DNA of 64,000 nt, taken from Pyricularia pennisetigena (Eukaryota > Ascomycota > Sordariomycetes > Magnaporthales > Pyriculariaceae). The stretch lies in contig NW_021940918.1 in the NCBI RefSeq assembly GCF_004337985.1, positions 3,069,014 through 3,133,013 of the forward strand, given 5' to 3'. The notes beneath the pieces were generated by a model. That model was not told the origin of the DNA. It saw nothing but the letters and a program-made list of their open reading frames with translations, and ran no database searches. The position numbers were made by a program, and so were the translations under genes. Below are positions 44,515 to 57,216 of this stretch, in pieces; position 1 is the first letter of the stretch, and the number at the start of each line of letters is the position of its first letter.

Positions 44515-45726
44515 GATGAAAGCCAGCAGCGATTTGTCCAGTCGACGCGCGACGCTACTGTCAGATGAGTTGTGTGCGCACTGCCTATTGCCGAGAACAA
44601 TCAATATTCCCAGCCTAAGACGCGGATAGAGACGAGTTTGGAAGAGGGGGGAACAGTCGGGGTCACGAAAAGTAGAAATAAGAAAAGAGATATAAGGGAA
44701 AAGAAAGTAGTATGGGCTAGATTTGTGACTCGGTTTCCAAACAAATACAAAACCCCATACAAGATCATCAAATATTCAACACGTCAATCACGAAAATGCA
44801 TTCCACAATTATCCCCCCTTCCAAGCAGTAACTTGGACGAGGACCTTTTTGTCACTAAAGTAGTAGGTTAATTCACCTGATCCCACAGGCAACACCGAGC
44901 ATGCCCCCAATTGGAAATGGGCCTTGGGCCGCGTCAAACCGAGCTGGGCATTGAAAAACAAAGCACATCGGGAAAGTCGCATGCAGCTTGTCAAGGGCTA
45001 ACCCCGCCAAACATGCGCCGTAGGGAGCCGAACAAATGTCGTCACTCTTGTTTGGGGCTTTGGGGGCCACATGACCAATGCACACAATGCCTTCCTGGCT
45101 TGAACTAGGCTGGCTTGACTGGTTTGCCGAATGTAAGCCACGGCATTTCATGAGGGGACAGGAAGGGAAAAAAAAGAAAAGAACCTAGACTAGAGGGCCG
45201 GTTTCCCCACATGTGAATTTTCATTACCTCAGCCTGCTCCAACTGAGCGACCCAATGGTGCATTTTCCGTGCTGAGTAAGGCGCAGCGGATGTTATTCCG
45301 TGAGCCGAGTCCGGATTTCTTGCTTCGATACCAAACCATCTGCTTTGAAAATATGAATCGAGACCTTTTTCAACATAAAACATGACCAAGAGCATTCTCG
45401 AGTTTCAGACCCAATATATTTTCTTTTTCTGCACATCTGCCACTGACAAAAGAGAATAAAAATTACAATATCGCCCTTTTAATATGTACACTAAAAGTGC
45501 AAACAAAAAAAAGAAAAAAAGAAAAAAAAAGAAAACCAGTGGAACCGCTTCTTGCCGGTTCCGACCTGCATCTCGGGACTAAAACCGCGCGGCTTACTCG
45601 GCAATATGTGGAGCAATGCGACACCAGGCTAAACCCAGCCGCGTGGAACTTGCAAGTAGGTTGGTGTTGTACTTACTCATAAACCTAATCCAACCCCCAA
45701 AAAAGGACCCCATAGCGGATGCCCTT
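44515..45726. other. Intergenic, no gene seen
   Basis: Only short frames are present. A purine-rich (AAAAAGAA) stretch lies at 45505-45535 near the CWH43 3' end. Confidence 0.55.
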
Positions 45727-48700
45727 TTAGTAATTAAAATATCTTGGTTCGTCAAAGACGTGGTACCGGTGGCCCCTGACGCCCTCACCGCGGAAGACCT
45801 GCGGGAACCGCAACCCCTCGGGCACCTGGGACTCTTCGACCCGGCTGTTGCGCGCCTCTGCGTCCACCTCCCAAGCGCGTGTGGCTTCGGCCGACCCGGG
45901 CTCGGGCACCACAAACTTGGCCACCTGCAACTCCGTATCGGTGATAGTGCTGCGGCTGATGCGGGCATAACCCACGCGCTTGAGGCCCTTGAACAGAATG
46001 TACTCGCACCATCTGTCCCAGTCGGTTGGGTCCACGTCGTGCATTCCCGACTGCTCGCTGACGTACGTGTTGTAGTTGCCCTCGAGTGGCCGTGTCACCA
46101 GGTAGCTGAGAAGCACCGACGGTCGGTTGGTCGAGCCCATCAGCTCGCGCATGTATTCGGACTGCAAACGCCTGTCCTCCGGGTCCTCCTCCTGGCCCGA
46201 GTGGAAAACAAAGACGTCCACCAAGGTGCCGTACACGTCGAGCGTCGCGTGGATGGCCGGCGCTAATTCGCCCACGGGGCTGGGCAGGAGGTGATGTGTC
46301 GAGTTGACAATGGGGAACTTTGAGAGAAGCGCCGCGCCCCAGGTGTGCTTGTTGGGCCCTGGGCCGTAGTCGACGTACATGCCGAGATCTTCGGCCAGGT
46401 ATTGGGTCGAATCACGGTTGCCCATGATGATGCGCTGCTGGTCCGACTCAACCAAGCCAATAACATCAAGCTCGGCGTCTCGGAGGAGGTCACGCATCCG
46501 CCGCTCCGAGCTCCACATGTCGTTGTCAAGTCCAAAGTGGATGGTCCACATTCCCGCCGTGATGACCCTGTCAGGTGCGTGGTGCGGCTTGTAGTCGTTG
46601 GTCGGGAACCGCAGGTATGCGGCGACCAGGAACGCGATGTTGATGGCTCCAAGCACCGTGATGTAGTGCTTGCGGTGCTGAAGCGTGCTGCGCGATGTCT
46701 GGGCCTCGTTCTTGCCCTTGGACCTTTTGGCGGCCTTACCGGCGTTCAAGTTGAACACACCACAGCCGATCAAAATCATCATGGTGGCCATGACCCAGTC
46801 AGTGTGCTCTCGCACGAGCGGGCCGCCAGGCACGAACGCATAGGCAACCACCCAGACGTGGAAGAGCACCATGATGTTGTAGATGAAGAATCCAAGCCCA
46901 AAGACCAGGCCAGGGGAGCGTTTTGCCGCATCTCTCAGCAGAGGCACAGCGACAGCCATCAGGTAGGTTGCCAGAGCGAGAGCTCCATAGTAACCCTTCC
47001 AGTGAGGGTATACCGTTACCATGCCGGCGCCGACGCAGCCGATGAAGTAAGAAGTCCAGAGGCTAGCCAGACCGGGCTTGTAAGCACCGATCAAGACTCC
47101 TGCAGTCATGGCGAAGATGGTGTAGAACGCAGTGGTGTTGGAGGTCGGTCCGCGGATTGGGTATCCGTCCCAGACCCAGAGGATCATGGTGCTAGTGTCG
47201 GACAATAGCGAGTGGAGGCCAAAGAAAAGGCCACCGATGCTGCAAGCAGCAAGGAACGACGAGCCAGACTTGATCTGGACACCGTCTAGGTTCAGAGGAC
47301 CCCTCCGAGTAAACCGCCAGGCGGCAATAAGACCGAGAAAGAGGCCAGTGTAGTTCCAGCCGCCAGTCTCGGCGCGCATGATGGGCCAGATCGGGTTGAG
47401 TGTGCGGCAGGCAAACTTGACCGTGCTTGAAAGAATGAGTCCAACGGCCCAGGACAAGATGCGCAACTCCAGGCGGCCCTCATGCACGGATTCCGAATGC
47501 AGGGTTGCGACCCACGCGAGGCATTGCATCCCAAGACCAAACCCAACGGCATACAGACGGTGGATGGGATCTTTAATCAAAAATGCCCCAACTGCAGTCA
47601 GAGAGAGGAGGTGGAAGAAGCGCTGGAATCGAGTTATCAGCCACCTAAAGGGGCCGACACCCAACAACAGCGGAGAAATAGACACCATGACAAGGGCTTC
47701 ATATCCGGAAATGCCCATATACCAGAGGGGAAAGTCTATGCGTTTGTCAGTAAATTATCTGGTACAAGTGACGATGGAGAGAAGGCACTTACACCAAATG
47801 GTGACACCCAGGCTGGTAAGGATGGACCAAAACACAAACTGATCCAAGTTAGCATATTGTCATTTGCAGCATGTGCCAAGCTGGGCAGGGAAACCAACTT
47901 ACACCATGGTAGACGTCAGCAGCAATATCAAGCATACCCGACGGTGTGACCTTTTGATGCAAGATGCCAGCAGTGGCCTTTTCCTTCCTGCAACGGTAAT
48001 TACGTCAGTACCTAAAGAGGCGCAAATTATGATGCATGGTGCGAGCAAACTTACTCCTTCTCGAGAGCAGCAGCCTTCTGCGGAGAGACGTTGGTACTAT
48101 ATGTGACATTCATGTTTAGACTCAAGATCTTCACAGCTTGATTGTTTATCTGATGCGTCGAAAGGTACTCTGCGCCATTACTGGACCAAAAAGCATACCC
48201 CCAGACTATGAAGGGAGCGATCTAACGTACCCCTGGCTAGCACCATGTACATCCTTGACAATGAGCTCAAACGAGCCAAAGTCCAAAGCCGTCACAGCGT
48301 CAAAACCCACGTCAAACAGAATCAGGGACCACTCAAAAAAAGCGTAAATCGTGTAGGCTATGGTAAAGTCAGCTTTTTTTTTTTGTTTCTTTTTTTTTTT
48401 TTTTTGCGAAGCAAGGGCAGCATTTTGTAATACAAAGACACTGCAAACTCACCTCCCGCAACCCTGTGGACCTTGTGCTGAATGAAAAAGTAGATAAGCG
48501 GAACCAGAGTTCCAAAGAAAGCCGAGCAGAGATATTTTCTGTGCTTGATCGCCTTGGCGTTTGGAGGGCTGAGGGCGATGCAACCAGCCGTCCAGGGGAT
48601 CGTCGCGACAATGTACGAAATCATGAGGATGTCGTGCCAGTCATGGTCGTCGGTCGAGGTGATATAGGTCCAGCCACCACAAGTCAAAGTCCGGACAACA

Positions 48701-49249
48701 CCAGTGATGGCGACGAATTTCGGCAGCGCCTGGCCGTTGCGACGTGTGAGGAGATACCAGAGGCCGACAAGCGCAAAACGCGGGCCTATCCGTAGCTGTG
48801 GTCAACAATGTGGTCCAAACCACCCAGTTTTACCTCATCTGGTTGGCAACTAGCGGGTTGTCCTCCAAATCCTCCGCAGATGGTATGGTTTTGTTCGTAC
48901 CGGAAGTGATGGCGATCAGGAGCATAAAAACGGATCGCTCGGGATACTTGTCGCCGATGGTCGCCGACACGGAAGGAAACCACTCTTGAGGGTAGCCGTA
49001 CCACTCATTTTGAACGATCTTGTGGTAGTGTAATGAGAGGCCCACGATGAGCGCAAATATGAAGGCGGCTGTTCGCAGGGGGGAGCTTCCGAGTCAGCCG
49101 AGGGAGTTGCGCAAGCACGTTTGAGAGTGCGCGGAGTGATGGGAATGGTACGAACAGTATGCAATCACGGTATGCGCCCAGCTGATCCAAGCGCCATTGA
49201 AGGAGAGAAGGACGCCGGCGTCCTTGTCTTTGTATCTTGCGGGCGCCAT
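45727..49249 (-). CDS. CWH43: GPI-anchor lipid remodelling protein
   Basis: Eight exons (49249-49156, 49068-48901, 48785-48453, 48357-48231, 48096-48055, 47987-47903, 47838-47793, 47735-45727) join in frame to 967 residues. The N-terminal third is a Frag1/DRAM/Sfk1-like membrane region ([54 protein letters not shown]). A second multi-pass region and a C-terminal endonuclease/exonuclease/phosphatase-like domain ([36 protein letters not shown]) follow. Cwh43 replaces the diacylglycerol of GPI anchors with ceramide in the ER. Length equals fungal orthologues. The first intron appears to use a weak GTTCGT donor, needed to keep frame and the AYSAF motif. Two exons are only 42 and 46 bp. Confidence 0.9.
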
Positions 49250-50207
49250 AGTGAAAAGCAGGGAGGGAGTCTAACGGGTGCCTAGCGGAGGTGCCATGCA
49301 GCCAAGAGAGAGGACACTATGGGTGAATTATAAGGTGTACACCGAGAGTTATAACAAAAATGAAAGAATATCAGTGCAGCCTTGAAAGGAAAACAAAGTT
49401 GGAAGAACAAAATCGGTGATCCAAGACAATGGATGCCCGCACTAGACTGTGGTTAGCAGAAGATCTCTCCACCTGTCCAATAGGTAGAGCTTCAGTTGCA
49501 AGCTGTTGCGCCGAATTGAGTTGAGCTGCAGTCAGGTCGCGCGTGGGTCCCTGCTACTGGTTGATGGATTGTAGGAGCCATGGCATTAACACGTGATCCC
49601 CCTTTCCGAAATAGGCAATGGCGCTTCCTGCATGCCCTGGAGGCAGTTGCCTGACTAACCAAGCCGGCTGTTGGAGCTCACCACAACAGTTGACACCAAG
49701 TCAACAATTTCCAGTGTGATACGTACAAGGCGCCATTACGGGAAAGATTTTGTGTGGAAAAACAAAGGAGTTTGCAATTCAAGCAAGACGTCAATCACGA
49801 AACCGGTACCCACTGCCCGCCAATTTGAGCGCAACACAACCCCCGAATCACTTATACGCCGTTCTCACGTGTTCAAAGCTTGAAGAGAAGCATTCGTCGA
49901 GTCTTCGGTCCCCTATCAAGGATAAATTACTTCCTCTTGTCGGTTTGTATTGACTGAGTCTTTCTGCACGTGACTCATCGAGACGATGGCATTTGTATCA
50001 CAGGACATAGCGAGCGTCAATATAGACCGGCAAGGGACGCAGTATGTTGCAAAAGGAGAAGAAATAGAAAAAAAAAACCCCCTATTCAAGGGGATAGAAC
50101 CATCCGAGCCAAACTCCGTCGCTATGCAGCAGGTCAATACAGTTGAAAGAGGTGGTATATACAACTAATCACCAAAAGGACCTCATGACCCCGAAAGTAA
50201 TGACAAA
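49250..50207. other. Intergenic, no gene seen
   Basis: About 960 bp, mostly upstream of CWH43 and downstream of the ELYS gene. No convincing frames or RNA genes are seen. Confidence 0.55.
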
Positions 50208-51312
50208 TCAGAATGCACTAGGTCGACCAAACGCCGCCAGGTGGGCACGGAGGTTATCATCGCCGAGTTCAGATGTGCGATTCGTCGCAATCTTTCTCAT
50301 CACCCATGTGTCTCTTCCATTCTTTAGCCGTCGTCCCTCGGGTCCTGTAAGGTACTCGTCTAGCCACCTCTCCTCGTCGCGGTCGAGGGGGAGGCTAGCA
50401 AGGGTTCTGGCCCTTTGCTCCCTACTCCCGGGCCCTGCCAAGCCGGCGCTGCTGGGCCCGTCATGAACAGATGCAACGAGCTGCTCGAATAAAAGACGCC
50501 TTGCGGACTCTGGATGCGTGCGCGAGTAAAGAAGCGCCTCTGTCACGCTAGTCCGCGCAAGGGCGATAAAGTATAGTTCTAGCGCCTCTGGGGTCTTGAG
50601 AACTGGATTGACCGTCTGGTAGTAGGCAAGAGCCCAGGAAAAGTCATCGTCGCGCGCATGCCGCACCAAGATGGTGATGATATCGTCGGCAAACTCGGGA
50701 ACAAGTGAAGGATGCGCCAAGTATTCAAGTGCGATCTGTGGATAGAAAAAGAGGCCGTGCATCAGCAACATCGTCCATTCATGCAGGAACAAATGTGTTA
50801 TATGCTTCATGGCGAGGACTTCATACCGGAAACTGTTGCCGATCCATGTGCCATAAACCCTTCATAAAGATCTGGTATTTGCCCGGCACGCCGCTCTTTT
50901 CCGCAAATTCTTCGGCAAGACGGGATCGCACGCCGAGTATATCGTCAAAGTCGAGGAGGAGATAGTACAGGACGGACAGCTTTTGTTGGGCCGCCGACTT
51001 GCTCTGGCAAACCTTCTGGTGAAGCTCGCGCAGCGCATTATCGCCTCTTGGAGGATACGATTTGGCTGGATTGCATACAGTGTTAGAAAATATATAGCCC
51101 TAGTCGAATGAGTTTGATACGCGCTTGCCTTTTGTGACACCCAACGCGCTGAGCACTTTGTCGATGAATAGGACGCCACCAAAACCCTTGCGGTAAGATT
51201 CGATTTCGCGTATCAGGTCTGGCGCATACGGCGATTCGAGATCAGGCTGAAAGACCTGCTCGTAGTGTGTAAAGTCGATCGAAGTCATTTTAGGCGCTGC
51301 GTAGTCGGACAT
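50208..51312 (-). CDS. ELYS-like nuclear pore assembly protein
   Basis: Exons 51312-51129, 51065-50827 and 50735-50208 give 316 residues. The sequence matches the fungal ELYS domain layout: YRKGFGGVLFIDKVLSALG, YPPRGDNALRELHQKV, LLDFDDILGVRSRLAEEFAE, KYQIFMKGLWHMDRQQF, IALEYLAHPSLVPEFADDI, then helical repeats to the C-terminus. Fungal ELYS is a short version of the animal protein and belongs to the Y-complex of the nuclear pore. The first intron appears to start with GC (AAAAG/GCAAGC), a GC-AG intron. A GT donor 12 bases earlier would also keep frame but is a poor match. The gene is divergent from SMC4. Confidence 0.82.
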
Positions 51313-51778
51313 ATGCGTGCCGATGAGTATATCTTCTCGTTTGATTTTGGTGCGAGTTCAATTCACCCTCATCACTGTCATGAGATACATATGTTGATGG
51401 CCTTGGGTATCCTGGTTTCTCGTGCCTGGCAAGGTGCAGTTCCTGAGCTATTGTGGGGCCCGACATCAGTTAACACGAAAGCACGTGAAGAGACGGTGGG
51501 GCAAGCCACTTCTTTTGTGAGTGGCCGCTGTGATTACCTACCCCCCAAGTGGGCTTGTCAGGTTGTTTGTTTACTTTGGCAGCGCACCCAGCTGCAAGTC
51601 AACAAAGCGGGGGATCGGTCAGGGCAACAATCAAAGACCCAACGCCGCCATCGCCAATTTTCCTATTCCGGGCGCAACCAGCCAACACCGCGCCAGCACA
51701 TCAGCATCGTCGCTTCTGTACGGAACTGGCGCATTCGACTCTGTTCAGAACTTTTTGGACTTTCATTGGCCTTACAAA
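51313..51778. promoter_or_regulatory. Shared promoter region between ELYS and SMC4 genes
   Basis: A 466-bp interval separates two divergent start codons. It has no TATA box of the type seen elsewhere. The SMC4 frame stays open upstream of its ATG for 86 codons, but this stretch has random composition. Confidence 0.5.
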
Positions 51779-54700
51779 ATGTCTGCCCGACCAAGCCGTC
51801 GCGCTGCAGCATCGCGACGCACCGCCGTTGTCGACTCATCAGATGAAGACGAAATCGCAAACACCACCAAAATGCCCGATGACAGCGAGGAGGAGTTCAC
51901 ACCCGCGCCCAAGCGGAGCCCGCGGAAATCAACAGCGGGTAGCAGCAGACGCAGGACAGTCGACCCGGATGCCAGCACACTGACCACTGCGAGCATATCT
52001 AGTGCTGCCCCTCGTCGCGGTCGTCCCAAGAAAAGCCTGGCGCCACCTGAGGAGCCCAGTCAGATCTTCAGTCCTGACGAATCTGTAGCGACTATGACTG
52101 AACCGCAATCGCCGCCCAAGAAAGCAGCTCCGCGCAAGCGCAAGAGTGCTGCACCCCGTGTCGTTGAGCCCGAGACGACACCGGAGCCAAGCCAGCTGGA
52201 GCCAAGTCATTTGGCCACTCCCACACAAACACCCAAACCAAAGGTCTCGCCAGATGTCTCCATGGTCTCGGCATCACCGCTAGCTGATGTTACCAGCACC
52301 AGCTTAAACGAGAAAAGGCGGCCTTCAGAAGAGACCTTGACAGCTGTGAAGCCCATACGGGCCATGGATACAATACTGGAGAAGCCCATGGATATTGTGC
52401 TCAAGTCGCGAACCTTGACAGTACCGATCATTGAGGACACAACTCCTAAACCTCGGATAGTGATCACCTACCTCATTTTGACAAACTTCAAGAGTTACGC
52501 CGGGAGACAAGAGGTCGGGCCTTTTCACTCGTCCTTTTCCTCAGTGGTTGGCCCCAACGGCTCAGGAAAGTCTAATGTCATCGATTCGCTCCTCTTCGTC
52601 TTTGGGTTCCGTGCCAGCAAGATGCGTCAGGGCAAACTTTCTGCCTTGATTCACAATTCTGCGCAGTATCCGAACCTGGACCATTGCGAGGTCGCAGTCC
52701 ACTTCCGTGAGGTCTTGGATTTACCCGGTGGCGGACATGAAGTTATCCCCAACTCCGACCTGGTCATTTCTAGAAAGGCCTTCCGCAACAACTCGAGTAC
52801 CTACTACATCAACAACAAGACTTCAAACTTCACAACCGTTACAACTCTGCTCCGAGAACGTGGTGTGGATCTGGATCACAAGCGTTTTCTCATTCTTCAG
52901 GGTGAGGTTGAGTCCATTGCTCAGATGAAACCCAAGGCTGGTAACGAGCACGAGGACGGGCTTCTCGAGTACCTGGAGGACATCATTGGCACTTCCAAGT
53001 ACAAGACCCCCATTGAGGAGGCAGCAGCTGAGGTCGAGACGCTCAATGAAATCTGCGCGGAGAAGAATGGTCGTGTTCAACACGTCGAGAAGGAAAAGCA
53101 GAGTCTTGAGGACAAGAAGAACAAGGCTTTGGCTTACATTCGTGACGAGAATGAACTCGTTTCCAAGCAGGCGGCCTTGTATCAGCTATATATCAGTGAA
53201 CTGGATGACAACTTGGCTGTCACTGAGGAGGCAATCACGCAGCAGCAGGCTCAGCTTGACCTGGAGCTCCAGAAGCACGAAGGAAGCGAGCAAGTCATCA
53301 AGCAACTTCAAAAGACGTACGGGAAGATCAGCAAAGAATTTGAGGCCCAAGACAAGGAGGCCCAGGCCTTGGCGAAAGAATTGGCCAAATTCGACCAGGA
53401 ACGGGTTAAGTTCGAGGAGAAGAGAAAGTTTTTGACGGACAAGCAGAAGAAGCTGGAGAAGACCATTGCAAACGCAGAGAATTCGGCTGCCGAAGGAGAG
53501 GAAACGATTGAGCAGTGTACTCGAGAGATTGAGCTTCATTGCCGAGATATTGAGTCCTTGGAGGAGCGGATCAAGGAAGAGGAGGAGGAGCTGGCCACGA
53601 TCCGCGACAGCCTCAAGGGCAAGACTCAAGCCTTCTCCGACAAGATTGCCGTCAAGCAAAAATCACTCGAGCCTTGGAAAGAAAAGATCAACCAAAAGCA
53701 GTCGGCTATTGCTGTTGCTGAAAGTGAGCTGACTATCCTCAAAGAGAAGGCGAACTCTGGTGCGGTTGCACTAGAGGAGCTTGAAGCCAAGATCGCCACA
53801 ATCGAGGGAGAGCGTGTTGCCAAGTCCAAGGAGCTGAAGCAGTGTCTGGCGGAGAAGGCCGGTCTCGAGAAAGAGGCACAAGACATTGAAGAGGAACTCC
53901 AGAATCTCGCCGGACAGGAGCCCAAGATCCGTGCCAAAGTGTCCAACGCGAGACAAAAGGCTGACGAGGCCCGCTCCAGCCTGGCTCAGACACAAACACA
54001 GGGCAATGTTTTGACTGCTCTAATGCGTATGAAAGAGTCTGGTCGCATCGACGGGTTCCATGGCCGTCTAGGAAACCTGGGTACCATTGAGCAAAAATAC
54101 GACGTGGCCATCTCCACAGCATGCCCTGCTCTGGACAATTTTGTTACAGACACAGTCGAAGCCGGACAGCAATGCATTGAATATCTCCGCAAGACGAACC
54201 TTGGCCGTGGAAATTTTATTTGCTTGGACAAGCTCCGATCACGAGATCTGTCTCCTATTCAGACCCCAGAGGACGCACCCCGTCTGTTTGATCTGATAAA
54301 GGCAAAGGATGATCGGTTCAGACCTGCATTCTATCACGCTCTCCAGGACACCTTGGTTGCCAAGGACCTCACGCAGGCGAACCGCATTGCATACGGCGCC
54401 AAGAGATGGCGTGTTGTTACCCTAGATGGCGAGTTGATTGACAAGTCCGGAACCATGTCTGGTGGTGGCACAACGGTCAAAAAGGGTCTGATGTCATCCA
54501 AACTGGTTGCTGATACCACCAAGGAGCAAGTTGCGAAGCTGGAGGGTGACCGCGACGGACTGGAAGCCAAATTCGAGGAGTTCCAAGAGTACCAGCGGGG
54601 TCTGGAGACTCGCCTCCGCGAGCTCAAGGATGAGATCCCTCGCTTCGACACCAAGATGCAGAAGTTGAAGCTCGAAATCGACAGCGGCGCCAGGAATCTT

Positions 54701-56368
54701 GCGGATGTCCAGCGACGCATCGAGGAGCTGAGCAGAGAGCACCAGCCGTCTCAGACGGATGACAACCGCGCTGCCGTTTTAGAAAAAGAGATCGCCAAGC
54801 TTCAGAAGGAGGTCGAAAAGCTGTACGGTGAGACCTCTAGCGTCGAGGATGAAATCAAGGGCCTGCAAGACAAGATCATGCAAGTCGGTGGAGAGAAGCT
54901 TCGGGCACAGCGTGCAAAGATCGACAGTCTGAAAGAAGAGATTGCAACACATAACGAGGAGCTTTCCGCCGCAGAAGTCAAGAAAGCCAAGGCAGAGAAG
55001 CAAAAGGTCAAGCTTGCAAAGGACCATGCCAAGGCTACCAAAGATCTCGAGGCTGCGGTGCGTGACTTGGAATCACTAGATGACGAGATTCAGAACCAGG
55101 GGGACAAGTCGGAAAGTCTCAGCTCAGCTGTCGAGGAGGCGCAGGAAGCCCTTCAAGTCAAGAAGAAGGAGCTTTCAGAACTCAAGGCTGAGCTTGACGA
55201 AAAGACGTCTGAGCTCAATGCGACAAGGGCGATTGAGATTGAAATGCGCAACAAGCTCGAGGAAAACCAAAAGGTGCTCAGCGACACAGAAAAGCGCCTT
55301 CGCTACTGGGATGACAAGCTCTCAAAACTTAGCTTGCAAGATATCAACGACCTCACTGGCGAAAACCCTGCGCCTGCTGCGTCTAGTGATGAAGATGCCG
55401 TCATGGAGGACGCTGTCACGGAAGACGTGGCCATGGAAGACGTTGCTATGGAAGATGTCGCAGCTGAGCAAGATGGCGAAGAGTCCGAGGCCGACAAGAC
55501 GGCCGTTAAGGACGAGCCGCCTTCGTCACCTGGTCGCAGGGGCACTGCTTCCGAGCCACTGCAGATTCCTCGTTATACCAAGGACGAGCTTGCAGACATG
55601 GACAAGGACACCCTGAAGAGCGAGATCGCGGCCTTGGAGGAGCGGACACAAAACGTCAACGTCGACCTCGGTGTCCTGGCCGAGTACCGGCGCCGTGTTG
55701 AAGAACATGCTGCGAGATCATCCGACCTAAACAGCGCAGTATCGCAGCGTGACGCCGCCAAGAAGAGATGCGATGACCTTCGACGTCTTCGCCTCGAGGG
55801 TTTCATGGAGGGCTTCAGCGCAATCTCGCTCAGGTTGAAGGAGATGTACCAAATGATCACAATGGGTGGTAACGCCGAGCTTGAGCTCGTTGACTCCTTG
55901 GATCCTTTCTCCGAGGGTATCCTGTTCTCCGTCATGCCGCCCAAGAAGTCGTGGAAGAATATTAGCAACTTGTCTGGTGGCGAGAAGACGCTGAGCAGTT
56001 TGGCGCTGGTGTTTGCTTTGCATCACTACAAGCCGACGCCCCTTTACGTCATGGACGAGATCGATGCCGCGTTGGATTTCAGGAACGTAAGTAAACAATT
56101 GTTAATTTCACTTGTCAGTTGACCAGGTACAAAGATGCTGACTTGGAATCAGGTTTCCATCGTCGCCAACTACATCAAGGAGCGGACCAAGAACGCCCAG
56201 TTCATCGTCATTTCACTTCGCAACAACATGTTCGAGTTGGCAGCGCGACTCGTCGGCGTGTACAAGGTCAACCACATGACCAAGAGCGTGACAATCGAGA
56301 ACAAGGATTACATTAAACGTCCTGGGGCCCAAAAACCCCAGCAGCAGCAACAACCGGCGGCTGCTTGA
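51779..56368 (+). CDS. SMC4: Condensin subunit SMC4
   Basis: Exons 51779-56086 and 56153-56368 give 1507 residues. The start MSARPSRRAAASRR is typical of fungal Smc4 and was preferred over upstream open frame. A basic, Ser/Pro-rich N-terminal tail of about 225 residues with possible CDK sites (SPRK, SPPK) precedes the ATPase head: FKSYAG, Walker A GPNGSGKSN at about residue 258 and the Q-loop region. Long coiled coils surround a hinge near residues 740-900 (RIDGFHGRLGNLG, TMSGGGT). The C-terminal head has the ABC signature LSGGEKTLSSLAL, the Walker B YVMDEIDAALD, then the intron, then ISLRNNMFELA. Smc4 pairs with Smc2 to compact mitotic chromosomes. The acidic segment with EDVAMEDV repeats near residue 1220 is a local insertion. 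Confidence 0.95.
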
Positions 56369-57216
56369 TAGGTCCGAGCTATTTGTTTTTTTTTTGGAGA
56401 TTTTGTTTTGGTCGGCTTAGGTTTTGGTCCCAAGGTTTTATGAAGTCATGAGCCTGTTTTCTCTGGGTTTACTGTTTTTTTGTAAAGGATGAATATGACA
56501 TAATGCTCAACTTTGTTATAACGACCCGACGGCTCGTCTGCTTTGTGTGTATGGGCTCCCGCTTGAGGTGTTGACTCTGAGCGCTGTGATGAGGAAAAAG
56601 CGAAACAAGTCTAGACTAGACTAGACTACTTTGTGAAGAACAAAGCCGCGTTTTACAACTCGAGTGCTTGGTAATTCAGACATTCAGGCAAAGGAAATAG
56701 AGGTCCCTGTCATTATGCATATTGCAAACACGTTGAACAAATCCCACGAATACAGTTGTAATGATATATAATAGCGAAAAAAAAAAGAAAGAAAGAAAAG
56801 ATGCTAAAAGCAGGCTATGCATTGATTAATATGAGCAAGCAGCGACAACCTGACGCACTGTCTTCTGGTTGCGCGACCAATGATGAATTCCTCCCGTGAA
56901 ACCCATAACGCCTGACCATGGCTCTCGATGGACACCAACACTGCCTGGAATCCTCTTAAACAGACAAAACAACATCATGCACTTTTTTAGATAATAAGAA
57001 ATCACACACCAACTGCTGCTGCCACGACACCCTCTATGGAGGAATACACTATTTCAAGAAAGAGTCCAGATTTTTGCTCTTCCCTTGCGCGTACGGTTGA
57101 TGGGGGTACCAAAGCCCTCTCTGTATCATTCAGGTGTCTCGAGTGAAATAGTATTTGAGTAGCGCTGTGCGATAAGTGGCGAGGCTGCGACCTCCATCAA
57201 AACTTTTGGTCTTTTT
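56369..57216. other. Intergenic between convergent genes
   Basis: 3' untranslated sequence of SMC4 and the membrane protein gene. It contains a short CTAGA repeat at 56611-56628 and an A run at 56778-56787. Confidence 0.6.
56611..56628. repeat. (CTAGA)n short tandem repeat
   Basis: Three and a half copies of CTAGA lie about 245 bases downstream of the SMC4 stop. Confidence 0.85.

Noticed and set aside
51521..51778. In-frame upstream extension of SMC4 by 86 codons
   Set aside because: The extension has random composition, while MSARPSRR at 51779 matches the usual fungal Smc4 start.
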